From assembly GCA_029237695.1 (NCBI GenBank), contig CM055280.1, positions 36,974,508 to 37,038,507 of the forward strand: a DNA stretch of 64,000 nucleotides, given 5' to 3'. How positions within the stretch are numbered: position 1 is the first letter of the stretch; each line of letters opens with the position of its first letter. This DNA comes from Conchocele bisecta (lineage: Eukaryota > Mollusca > Bivalvia > Lucinida > Thyasiridae). The translations under genes and the position numbers were made by a program. This document shows positions 53,966 through 64,000 of this stretch, in pieces. A model generated the notes under the pieces. It was not told where the DNA came from and searched no databases. It saw nothing but the letters and a program-made list of their open reading frames with translations.

Positions 53966-54800
53966 CTATGCTTCATAAGAGTGATGTGATATATGAATAT
54001 CAGATATGTGAATATTGTCTTCTTACTGTATATTATAAGGAGAATTAGTTGCTATCTCCGCCATCTTTGTATTTACAAGCCTTCGTGGTTTCAACACTTT
54101 GTGCATTTGACACATACAGCAAATAATAAGACAGTAAACCAAACAAAATTTGGTGCAATACATAATAGACAGATATGACAACGGCAAGCTATAAATATTA
54201 TGCCAGCAAACTATACAAAAGACGAGATATCTGAGCATTTCTCACATCAATCTCAAAATAAATTTTGCTGTGTAAACTTTTCAATCTGATGCACGGCCTA
54301 TGTTAGTGTACACGTTACCCATAGGTAATGCCATATCTACTCGCATAGTAGGTGAGTAGACACCAGGGACAATACACTCATGTAACTGCTTACATGTCAC
54401 TGGATTTGATAGCTGATAACAAAGTACAGTAGTGGGTATATATGGTATATGGTGTGTGGTTTGCCAGGTAAAAGTGACACTCTCTGCGATTTTATGCGTA
54501 TGAAGCTATTTATAATGGTGGTTCATGTTGTTAAAAACACAGCCACAAATTTGTCCAGAAAACTGACATATTTTACAGTTTGGTGTAATATAATTGATAG
54601 GAGTCCGTCCTCCTGGCTTTTCTACATGTTATTAGCTACATTAGATCATATGTTCTACTTCACATTTTGAGTTCTTTGTCAAACGATAGAACAAGTGAAA
54701 CTGGCTGATGGCTGGAACACACAAAGATGGCCGACTTGGCCATGTGCACTCCATGTGCTGGACAGGATACAGTAACGAGGTAGTATTCACATTTACGAAG
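53965..54800. repeat. Dispersed repeat J, copy 2
   Basis: It begins where the satellite stops. CTTCATAAGAGTGATGTGAT, CGCCATCTTTGTATTTAC and AAAGACGAGATATCTGAGCA match 13400-13740 in inverted order. CAAGTGAAACTGGCTGATGG with ATGGCCGACTTGGCCATG matches 13280-13350. Confidence 0.6.
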
Positions 54801-54932
54801 CAATTATCTTTGAATGAAACTATGATCAGGTATAGAACAGGTCCGTAAGGGTAGGTATTGGCTCGACCTTTCAAACCCGAGCATTGCATTCGATGGTTAC
54901 TAATTTTATTGTATTTATATTATTTATATTAC

Positions 54933-55145
54933 TTAACCCTTTCCCTGATAGAGACGACTTTTCACGCCTCTGCAGAAGATGTCTTTTAAAAACATTGTGG
55001 GAAAAGGAGAAATTGCTTCATTTTCCCACAATGTTTTCTACTCTATCAGATAACTTAACCATCATTTGACCCAGCATTTGATTCTTTTATTCAGATGTTT
55101 TGGATTTTGATGAGTTGAAATATCGCAAAACAGGGAAAGGGTTAA
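54933..55145. mobile_element. piggyBac-type MITE, family P4
   Basis: TTAACCCTTTCCCTG left and CAGGGAAAGGGTTAA right. The internal arms AAAACATTGTGGGAAAA and TTTTCCCACAATGTTTT form a hairpin. The outer part beyond 55075 is unpaired. Confidence 0.8.
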
Positions 55146-55172
55146 ACTAGTCTCACTAATAGAACCTTTTTT

Positions 55173-55306
55173 CACAATGTGGTATTGCATGATCATCTGT
55201 TTTTTTCACAATGTGGTATTGCATGATCATCTGTTTTTTTCACAATGTGGTATTGCATGATCATCTGTTTTTTTCACAATGTGGTATTGCATGATCATGT
55301 GTTTTT
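55173..55306. repeat. 34-bp tandem repeat, four copies
   Basis: CACAATGTGGTATTGCATGA TCATCTGTTTTTTT starts at 55173, 55207, 55241 and 55275. Bases 55307-56020 show nothing recognisable. Confidence 0.9.
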
Positions 55307-56027
55307 ATTCAAGCGCTAGCGAAGAATCATACAACCAACATCCAAATTTGAGGTCTTACAGCTTTTATGCAGATGCGCTTATGTCACAGCACATATTTTG
55401 AGGGTTGAACTTTTTAAAAACACGGGGCTTACGCCATAAAAAATAGTTCTAACAACTTAGCTTGATCGCCTTTTCAGTGTGATAAATGTTTGTTTGCTTT
55501 TTTGTGCTAAATTTATGTTATTGCAAATGTTTCTGTAGACTAAGGCCTAAGGGTGTGACGATTAACCACCATATTCGATTATTTGGTTCGGTGCACGAAT
55601 ACAATCTTCGGTTTCGGCTTCCATTCTCAGAATAGAAATGTCTATTTATCATTTTGGGTTTTCCAATAATCTATTTTTAAGTCAAGGCTTTCGCCCCCTT
55701 GTATATTCGGCCCAGAGCAAGCACTCAGATGGTTTTTCACTGATTGTTTGTTTATTTGAGTACCGTTAGGCAAATCACGACATCGTGTCGTTTGTCTATA
55801 GAGGGAATCTTGTTAGAGATCGACTGTATCAGATAGGCGGAACTGTCATGATCTGGGCCAGCTTTCTCAGGTTTCTGAAAATGTGTTGTTGCTGTGAAAT
55901 TCCCGCGCTTATTTTTTCCCGAAACTCTTTCCACTCTAGATTAATTATTTGTGTATTTGTCATCCACAAACACATACTGCAAAGAATTTCAGGACATTAA
56001 GTCCTTTGATTATAATTTCATGAGGAA

Positions 56028-56090
56028 AGTCGTGACCACCATTTGAACTTTCTCGTGAAGATGGTTCAAATGAGTGGCCACAACATATAC
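56028..56090. repeat. Hairpin family P1, full copy
   Basis: GTCGTGACCACCATTTGAAC left, GGTTCAAATGAGTGGCCACA right, with AAGAAATAACA following. Confidence 0.75.
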
Positions 56091-56129
56091 ATTTATTAAG
56101 AAATAACACTGATGGATGTACCCATCTAA

Positions 56130-56345
56130 AACTTTAACACACAACAAGCTTTGTCATTTGACCTTAACCTTGATCACAGGGGCCACATGGATGAGCTATA
56201 GAATGAAAATATGGATGATGATAAATAAGCATATGAGGTTTCAAGTCAATCAGACTTACGGTAACAAAGATATTAGGTAACCAAAGACATTAACGTAAAT
56301 CTTGGACAGACAGACAGACAGTGTGGCGACTATATGTACCTTGAA
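56130..56345. repeat. Repeat U, copy 2
   Basis: TTTGACCTTAACCTTGATCA, GATGAGCTATAGAATGAAAA, CAGACTTACGGTAACAAAGA and a CAGACAGACAG tail, as at 47328-47510. Confidence 0.6.
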
Positions 56346-56539
56346 AACAAATTTATCGTACATAACAAAAATAAAATATTTAAAAAAGGGCATTGTTATC
56401 ACAAAGCTAATGAATGCCCTTGCTGGCAGCCTTGATAATAATAATGTCTCAGTGGCCTTTACCTTGGGTGTTCAGGGTGTATGCAGAATAAAGTACCATC
56501 CAATACACACATTGTGGCCACATATTATTACAGGAGCTC

Positions 56540-58325
56540 CGCGGAGCAAGTGTCCCGCCTGGCGCAGTTTGATAGTACATACAGAGCTTGTAATAACCTT
56601 GGGGTTAGTGATCACCATGGGCTTTCTGTAGAATGATGTGAGATGTTAAAAATACGCCTGTGAAATACTAAAGCATTCCATCAATGGAAACAGAAGTTAT
56701 TGCAGATTAACCCCAATGTTAAGTTTTGTGATGGACAGACGGACAGACGGACGAACAGACAACTTTTGCATCCCTATATCCCCTTTTCACTACGTGAGGG
56801 GATAATAAACAAAAACCAAAACACTTATTTTCCAACAAACACAGCTAACCACAAACAAGAATGTCGCCAACAACATGTATCTCCTGGCACCGATGCTAAA
56901 TTTCTATACTATACATTTTTGAAGTCCGTGACCTTGACCTTGGGGATACCGGACACCATGAACTTTCTACAGATGATGCGGAATGTTCTTACAAATGCAT
57001 GTATGGAATATTAAAACATTCCATCTAAATTAACCCAAACATTAAGTTTTGAAAACTAAGTCCTTGACCTTGACCTTGGGCTTTCTGTAGAATCATGCGG
57101 AATGTTGCTATAGTTTACACCTAAGAAATAATCAAGTATTCATCAAGGGAAACAGAGGTTGTAATAAAGAAAACCGAGCATTAAGTTTTCCAAACCTGGA
57201 AATTTCTAAGCCTGTGACCTTGACTTTTGGGGTTAGCGGGCACCATGGGCTTTCTGTAGAATGATGCGGGACGTTGTGTCAAATGCATGTATGGAATATT
57301 AAAGCATTCAATTTAGGGAAACAGAAGTTACAACGAATTAACTGAGCGTTAAGTTTTAGAAACATAGCCAAACTCAAAAATTTAACATTGAATGCATGTG
57401 AAAAGTAGGTCAATGAACCATGAAAACTAGGCCAAGGTCACATGGGCTCCCTCTGTGTGAGATTGTTACACCACAGTGTGGAAGTATACCGAAGCATTCC
57501 ATCAAGCGAAACAAAAGTTGTAATAAATTAAACCGAGCGATAAAGTTTTCCAAACTCGGAAATTTCTAAGTCAGTGACCTTGACCTTTGGGGTTAGCGGG
57601 CACCATGGGCTTTCTGTAGAAAGATGCGGGATGTTGTTACAAATGCATGTATGGAATATTAAAGCATTCCATTGAGGGAAACAGAAGTTACAATGAATTA
57701 ACCTGAGCGTTAAGTTTTAGTGAGACAGAGCTAAACGCAAAAACATAACGTTGAATACATGTGAAAAGTAGGTCAATGAACCATGAAAACTAGGTCAATG
57801 TCACATTGGCTCCCTATGTGTGTGATGGTTAATTCCATTAATGGAAACAGAAGTTGTAATAAATTAAAGCGAGCGTTAAGTTTTCCAAACCCAGAAATTT
57901 CTAAGTCAGTGACCTTGACCTTTGGGGTTAGCGGGCACCATGGGCTTTCTGCATAGTGATTAGGGATGTTGTTACAAATGCATGTATGGAATATTAAAGC
58001 ATTCCATTGAGGGCAACAGAAGTTACAATGAATTAACCTGAGCATTAAGTTTTAGAAACAGAGTTAAACGCAAAAACTTAACGTTGAATGCATGTGAAAA
58101 GTAGGTCAATTAACCATGAAAACTAGGTCAATGTCACATGGGCTCCCTCTGTGTGAGATGGTTACACCACAGTGTTGATGTATACCAAGTTTGGAGGTCG
58201 TAGGACTTTTCAGTTTTCTGGAAACTGAGCTAAATGCAAAAACTTAACGTGAAATGTTGACGCCGCTTACGCCTACGCCGACGGAAAAGCTGACCATGTC
58301 CCGCTTCTGCTAAAGTAGGCGGGAC
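56540..58325. mobile_element. TGTCCCGCCT-ended repeat T with internal direct repeats
   Basis: GTGTCCCGCCTGGCGCAG near the left edge is inverted to GTAGGCGGGACA at the right edge. Internal units of about 335-360 bp carry AAGTCAGTGACCTTGACCTT, GGGGTTAGCGGGCACCATGG, CTTTCTGTAGAA and GTAGGTCAATGAACCATGAA. A GGAC-tailed fragment sits at 56725-56810. No coding frames of note. Bases 58326-59160 hold one more TGACCTTGACC (about 58422) but nothing else I recognise. Confidence 0.65.
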
Positions 58326-59162
58326 AAAAATCGGTGAATGTGGTAAGCAATTACTGAGAGAAAAAAACAAACTTTTCACGCATTTGACTTACAAACAATG
58401 TGAACAAGGTGAAAGTCCTCAGTGACCTTGACCTTGGGAGTTCTGACATGGGATGTATGTGAAACAAAAGCACCATCTCTACCATCAAAGACATAAAGAT
58501 AAATTAAAATCTTTCATGGCCGTAAATGTCTATTTCAAATGAAATGGGATATACAATACCCTCATGAATATTCAGTACGAGGGTCAGCCGGACAGGTCAC
58601 AGTGAAACAGCCACATCCGGCATGAATAATCAAGTTAATTGTTTGTACAGCTTAGACTAATGGATGTAATGAATATTATTAATGGAAATCAACATCATGC
58701 ACTGTCAATCACAAAGCAAATTGGCACCTGTGGCCTAGTTATCCTTAATTATACATGTAACTACCCATCCCAGCGTTGACCTCGATTGTCAACTGTGGTC
58801 ATATGTGGCCGTCAAGTCATTCATGAGCTGAACGCCTAATCAACATGCATTAATAGAGGCAGCGCTCCAGGTAAGGTGTGTATCGGTGTATTGTATGCAT
58901 GGATTTTAACTGAATGCACATTGATTGACCAGCTGGAATGACACAATGTGGGAGTACAAAATATGCACAACAATTTCAAAATAATGCATTGGTGAGTAAA
59001 ACTCCCATGAAATCCCTAGTACCTGTAATTAGTATTCATAAACGTGTGAGACAAGATGACACCATACGGCCATGGAAATAAATAAGCCGCAGAGTCATGT
59101 ACTCGTCCCCACCCGCTCAAATAACTTGCTTATTTATTATTTTATTACTTTTAGCAATAGTT

Positions 59163-59845
59163 TAAATTTCAACAAGAGGGCCATGATGGCCCTAATTCGC
59201 TCACCTGACTCCATGAACACCAGAGGAGAATGTGACATTGAGTTCATGTGTTTTCAAAAAATTGTGCTATTTTTAGATGGCAGTCATCTTGCATTAAGCG
59301 ATGACTCATTTTACCAAATCTGAAAATGCTTCACCCAAGGATCTTAACTTACTATGAAGTTTGGCCAGCATCGGCCATGTGGTTCCTGAGAAAAAGACGT
59401 TCAAAATCTTGAAAAAATGGACCTTTTGGTGGCCATCATGGATGACATAATCATCCGATTCCGACAAATATTGCACTAGAGCAATCGCCTCATCGATACC
59501 TTCAATTTTATATATGACATGAGCATATTCGTTCAAAAATAAAATTTGATCCTAATTTGACCCCACGGGCCAGGCCCCTTTTTGACCCCGGGGTCACCAT
59601 TTTCACAACTTTGAAAGAGCATTGTAAATCGATTATTCCTACCAAGTTTAGTCGAAAACCGGCCAGCGGTTCATGAGAAGAAGATTTTTTAAGAATTTAT
59701 GCTATTTTTAGACGGCGGCCATCTTGGATTACGTAATGATGTCATTTTAACAATTTTGTAATCCCCCTACCTAAGGACCATGACCATAAAGTTTGGTGAC
59801 TATAGGCCCAATGGTTACCGAGGAGAAGACGTTTGAAAATGTTCA
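59163..59845. mobile_element. Dispersed repeat D, short copy
   Basis: CAAGAGGGCCATGATGGCCC and CGCTCACCTGACTCCATGAA open it as at 1451. It carries one and a half internal units and stops at GAGAAGACGTTTGAAAATGT, lacking the inverted right end. Confidence 0.75.
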
Positions 59846-59862
59846 TTTTTTATTCTTCCAGT

Positions 59863-59920
59863 GATCGCATCTTTCGAGCCATCGCATCTTTCGAGCCATC
59901 GCATCTTGCGATTTTGGTAT
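59863..59920. repeat. CGAGCCATCGCATCTT tandem, three copies
   Basis: GATCGCATCTTTCGAGCCAT recurs with a 17-18 bp step. Similar phrases (GAGCCATCGCATTTT) occur at 61935-62090. Confidence 0.65.
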
Positions 59921-60594
59921 ATTTGTCGACTACTGTACCTGTCGGATGCAGTAAATAGCGAAACATAATAGAGTGTATCCATGTTTGAGACAATAATAGT
60001 ATTTATTCGCAGATTAAAGTTATCATTTGAAAATAAATAAACTGTATTTAAATGTATTTACAAAACTTGTCTTTATTTCAATTATTATCAAAGGAGAAAA
60101 GCTCCAGTATTTACTACAAATAGTGGCGCACATAATTAATGTCGCAGGTGGTTGTGACGTCACTCGAAACAGTGGTGTATGGGTCCACCTCAAACGATGT
60201 TATTCATCAGTCATGAATTGTAAAATGTTGCGACGCAACAAAACGTGCTTTACTTAGTTTGTGATAAACTTGCAGACTCCTCTGCCTAACTAGGAAGTTC
60301 GTTTTTTATTAATGGGCGTTTTTCGTTGTAACCCCCAGGTAGCCACACGAATAACACGAGGACCACTAGAACAAGCAGAGTTACAACTCGCATTAAATAA
60401 TTTTAACCTTTGAACCTTACTCGAGTAACTTTAATCGAACCCATGCCGGGTGGTGGGTTACTAGGGTTCCAACTTGACTTGAATCCGAGCAACAACTGTT
60501 TGTTCCTGTGATTCTCGGGTTATTCGAGTATAAGCCGTGAGTTACCACGAAAAATGACCAATGAGTTTTCTTTCTTTCTTCTTTCTTTAGCTTA

Positions 60595-60900
60595 TATTTA
60601 AGGGTGGGAATTGGCTCGTAGACCTTCCATACCCAGACATATAAGTCCAAAAAGGCCGAATTTTGAAGTGTTATATGTGATATATGTTGGTGCAAGGCGG
60701 ACACATGTGTATAATTGTGTGCCGAAATGGTACACTGCTTAGGTCCAATACGGTACTGTAATTCACCGGCGGGAAGAAGAGACGGGGTAACTGGGTAGAA
60801 CCTGGCACCGGTGATGCAGAGCAAAATATGTCCCAGGTAGAACCAATCCACCCCTGGCGGCACTCGACACACAAGTTGGTGCCATATAGTCGTTAAAACA
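60595..60900. repeat. Dispersed fragment also seen beside the 44/47-bp satellite
   Basis: GCTTATATTTAAGGGTGGGA ATTGGCTCG is the reverse complement of sequence at 49665-49700. Bases 59921-60594 hold nothing recognisable. The 189-codon minus frame through 60417-60986 crosses this repeat and is probably fortuitous. Confidence 0.45.
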
Positions 60901-61125
60901 CGGGCTATTTTCGTCCACAGAGTTGCCACAGCCAGACAGCTCCAAGGCAGGCCGGGGCCAGAAGCAGGCAAGGGCAGGCAGAACATTTGGCTGAGCTTGA
61001 GCTAACTTGCTGTTCTGGTCAGACTTGTTATATATGGCTTACTTTCATAAGAAAGTTTGATAACCGAGTTGCCTGGACATCCTGGTCGAACGTACGTGGC
61101 AGGGACTTGAACACCTCGTCTCCCC

Positions 61126-61491
61126 GTGGTGGCCATGTACCCCCATGTGTTAACACGTCGCATGTCCCGAACTGACCGCAGTACAACTACACACCAGAAT
61201 AATAATAATAATATGTTGATGGTATATATATCTCAACCATGCGCATATTCAATCCAAAACCCAGTAATGGCTACGGGATACACCCAGATACGACTTGTCC
61301 GCTATATCGGCAGCCAGGCAGAGCCACACGGGTGTTACCACAAACCAGTTAAAGTCCCAGAAGGGCTACACGCATGGGTTGTGTTCTATAAGTGGCAGTC
61401 GGATGCACCAAGTAGTCAACTGCCCTACCGTGAGGTAAGGCAGATGATCCACAAGGTGACAGAATCAACCACCCAGAACACGGAGATATGA
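61126..61491 (+). other. Open reading frame of unknown standing (121 codons)
   Basis: From the second in-frame Met (about codon 49, near 61270) the translation (MATGYTQIRLVRYIG..., then HAWVVFYKWQSDAPSS) looks protein-like in composition. The earlier part includes a run of Asn from AAT repeats. I recognise no family and see no splice or promoter evidence. It could be a decayed exon or transposon fragment. Confidence 0.2.
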
Positions 61492-61879
61492 ATAATAAAA
61501 ACAAAATATGCCCTAGCAACTTGTCTAAATTAGCTCAATTCCAGCCGAAAAATCGTCCACAACAAGCCCACCACAGCCCCGACCTACCTTTTCGCAAACC
61601 CAGTGAATAAGAATAAACAATGGAAATAAAAACACACGCCCTGCTCAGTCCAAGGTCGCCGTTCATGTGACTTACGACAGACTATTAAATGTGCAGATAA
61701 TATTTAATAAATCGCTGTATATCGTTGATCGCAATCAACAACGTTAACGATCAAATTGCACCGCTTTAGGCAATTAACTGCACTTGAAAAGAAACCACAT
61801 TTTATAGACAGGTAGTGCTCGGCTTGGCCTTTTATCGTAATTATAAAGTCGGACGCAGAGGTGTGAAAATTAGCCAAAC

Positions 61880-62095
61880 ACAAACTTCGACATGACTTTC
61901 GAGTCATCGTATAGTAAAATAGCGAGAAATGAGTCGGCAGGACTTGAAAAATGTTTCGAGGGATCGCATTTTTCGAGGAGTTGCATTTTGAGCCATTAAA
62001 CATATAGGGAAAACTATCGGGACTGCAATGCTATTTTGAGCGAGCGCGACACTACGAGCCATCGCATTTTGAGCCATCGCGATTTCACTGTATAT
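61880..62095. repeat. Pogo-like MITE remnant with CGATGGCTC motifs
   Basis: TCGAGTCATCG, TCGAGGGATCGCATTTTTCG and GAGCCATCGCATTTTGAGCC ATCG lead to TTTCACTGTA. The CACTG-TA tip and repeated motif resemble a pogo-type terminus; the other end is not found. Confidence 0.4.
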
Positions 62096-62201
62096 ATCTA
62101 TAGTAAACCAAAAGCGGCACAGACTGCCTGTATTCTGCATAAAGCCGGGTTCAAGCGCTATTCTTTCGGCCCACATGTTCATCAGGTAAACTGTTGATGT
62201 T

Positions 62202-62327
62202 GCTTATAATGACTGCTAGCCTATCTTATAATGACTGCTAGCCATGACTGCTAGCCTATCTTATAATGACTGCTAGCCTATCTTATAATGACCGCTAGCC
62301 TATCTTATAATGACTGCTAGCCTATCT
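62202..62327. repeat. 22-bp minisatellite, about six copies
   Basis: CTTATAATGACTGCTAGCCT AT repeats, with one shortened unit. Bases 62328-63435 show only a small TAGTTTTGCA triplication near 62700. Confidence 0.85.
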
Positions 62328-63439
62328 TTTCTTGCTAAATACCAACACACGTATCTATTTTGTTCATTGCAGTTAACTGACAAGCGGTACTCGGTGTGAA
62401 GTTGGAGCATAGAATTGTTATGTTTCGACCCCCGGGACATCTTGTCGTCCGAGTCGAGCGAGTGCTGTACAGAGGAAATCACCACTCACTGTCCAGTAGA
62501 ATTGCTGCTATTGGGCTGGACTGCTGCTATTGGGCTGGACTGCTGCACCAGGTATAGTGTATTAGGTAGGCACAAACTAAATTGACTCTGTATTTTACAC
62601 GAGTCGCAGATCGGAGAAAATGCAATAAGGAGTCATTTTGGCGAAACAAGTGTCTCGAATTAAAATGACCGCTGTGTGTCTAATATTTCTCCAGACGGTA
62701 TAGTTTTGCATAGTTTTGCATAGTTTTGCTTCAAATAGAATACACTCTCTGTGAAAAGCAGATTAGTGTATACAATTTTATGAAAAAAAGTTCTTACGGC
62801 AGCAGTCCACTTGAAAAAGGCTAAGTTTTGTAGTTTTCCTACGGGCTTTTACTGAATATTCCAAAACTGCCTGTCTGTGGTGATTGAATGTGACTTAAAA
62901 TTAAATACTCGGCATCCTGTGCTATTTTCAGCTGACAAAAGCAAGTATTGTAAAATTATGTGATAAACTGTGATCTGGTCCATTCAGTGAGCATTTTCAG
63001 ATTCAACTTGTACGCATCTTCTGCTCGAATGTGCGTTTGTTGTTTGGGGCGCAATTTTAAGTCTGAAACAGAGGTTTGTAGTCTGAAAACAAAACACTCG
63101 GTACCAGTACAGACTATGATCAGTGTGGGCAGGTATACATGTAGAATTGATTCACACATTATTTGTTAGTGCAAACTCTGCATGTCACATAGCTTTCTGG
63201 CGCCATTAGTCCAGCGGCCATGACAGAATAAGTGCAGAAATTGACCCCCACATGCTAACTTTTATACATTATAAATGCTCCTAGCTGTATGCCAATTTGA
63301 CTTGTGTAGTTAATAAAGTTTCTTGACATATAATGTAACAGGTGTATACAACAAACAGCCTCTGTGAATATATGACGAGGATATCTGTGAAAAAAAACTT
63401 GTGGCAGTGCTCGCTCGGCCAAGAATTGCTAAAAAAAGT

Positions 63440-63523
63440 CTCAATTTTTGGTGGACTGGTACCTAAGGGCTAAACTGGACACCCTGGGGACATCCAGATT
63501 AGAAATTAGAGGTGCCAGTGTAC
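63440..63523. repeat. Family H (pogo-like) fragment
   Basis: GGGCTAAACTGGACACCCTG GGGACATCC and AGAGGTGCCAGTGTA keep the family H order with substitutions. Confidence 0.4.
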
Positions 63524-63529
63524 TTGATT

Positions 63530-63742
63530 GACCCTTAGTATGAAGGGAACCGAAAATTACCACCTGCTGCTTTTTTATATATGGCCTTCTTTCTGAATAA
63601 ACATGGTTTGACAGCACCTTAGAATCATTGAACTGGAAATGATTCTAAAGTGTTGTCAAACCATGTTTTGATGAGAGAGAAAAAGGGAAATATAAAATAA
63701 ACAGCAGACAAACAAATTTAATTCAGTTTTGTAATGAGTTAA
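63530..63742. mobile_element. Hairpin family P2, diverged copy
   Basis: ACCTGCTGCTTTTTT and AAACAGCAGACAAAC outer arms. The inner hairpin AAACATGGTTTGACAGCACC pairs with GTGTTGTCAAACCATGTTTT, with TTCTG and GAGAGA boxes. The TTAA ends have decayed. Confidence 0.65.
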
Positions 63743-63767
63743 AGAGGGCAATAGGCTGACAATTCTT

Positions 63768-63997
63768 TAAAGGTACATACCAACGCAGTAGGCACAAACT
63801 GTCCTTTTATAGGAATTAAATAAGTGTATAATTGTGTCACTATTCCACCAGTTCTAAAAAATACGAGTGCCCGCTATACAGATATAATCATTTAGTAATA
63901 TCTTTTGTACTGATAGTGACGCGCGATGGTATGAGGCTATTTTCATATGCAAATGAGGCATGATATTTTTTAATTATTTATACTAATTAAATGAGAC
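63768..63997. repeat. Dispersed repeat K, inverted copy without insertions
   Basis: AAAGGTACATACCAACGCAG TAGGCACAAACTG, CCACCAGTTCTAAAAAATAC, CCCGCTATACAGATATAATC ATTTAG, ATAGTGACGCGCGATGG and CATATGCAAATGAGGCATGA. It shows the sequence that was intact before the insertions at 39553 and 39825. Confidence 0.7.
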
Positions 63998-64000
63998 ACC

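Noticed and set aside
60417..60986. 189-codon minus frame as a gene
   Set aside because: It runs through a dispersed repeat fragment and has no recognisable domain or conserved start context.

Overview
This looks like nuclear DNA of an animal, most likely a bivalve mollusc. There are no bacterial-style gene clusters. Dispersed repeats make up most of the 64 kb, and several have a molluscan look (AAGGGAGATAA-type repeats, TGACCTTGACC-bearing repeats with GGAC microsatellite tails, the GGGCCATGATGGCCC / GCTCACCTG repeat). The species assignment is inference; no database was searched.

The only convincing host gene is an uninterrupted 1032-codon reading frame on the minus strand (9179 to 6081). 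It encodes a serine-rich nuclear protein with four C2H2 zinc fingers, a CtBP-type PLDLS motif, two SUMO consensus sites and a C-terminal series of repeated phospho-type motifs. A short upstream ORF overlaps its start codon (ATGA). An inverted-repeat transposon begins 13 bp past its stop and carries the first poly(A) signals I can see.

The rest is a layered mobile-element landscape. Four elements carry clear 8-bp target duplications: three non-autonomous hAT elements with CAGGGCT termini (13989-16241, 22416-23934, 37768-39160) and a foldback with 491-bp near-identical arms (39825-40992). A 6.9-kb DIRS-type retrotransposon (30547-37489, coding strand minus) has about 155-bp inverted terminal repeats, an internal complementary region and decayed reverse transcriptase/RNase H coding. 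Several MITE families sit between TTAA tetranucleotides with CCCT/AGGG ends, as piggyBac-type elements do. Others have TA-CAGT ends (pogo/Tigger-like). Two large satellites (63-bp unit at 17220-19745; 44/47-bp unit at 49640-53965 with an 830-bp higher-order repeat) and a 167-bp tandem array complete the picture.

The most unusual pattern is a set of dispersed hairpins. They share a fixed scaffold, with an ATTTCT(C) box, a 39-41 nt arm and a GAATCGTCTC-like inner core, but the middle part of the arm is unrelated between families. Nesting allows relative dating: a dispersed repeat (K) carries a TTAA MITE and the long foldback at 39440-41040, and also appears to be the source of the 63-bp satellite.
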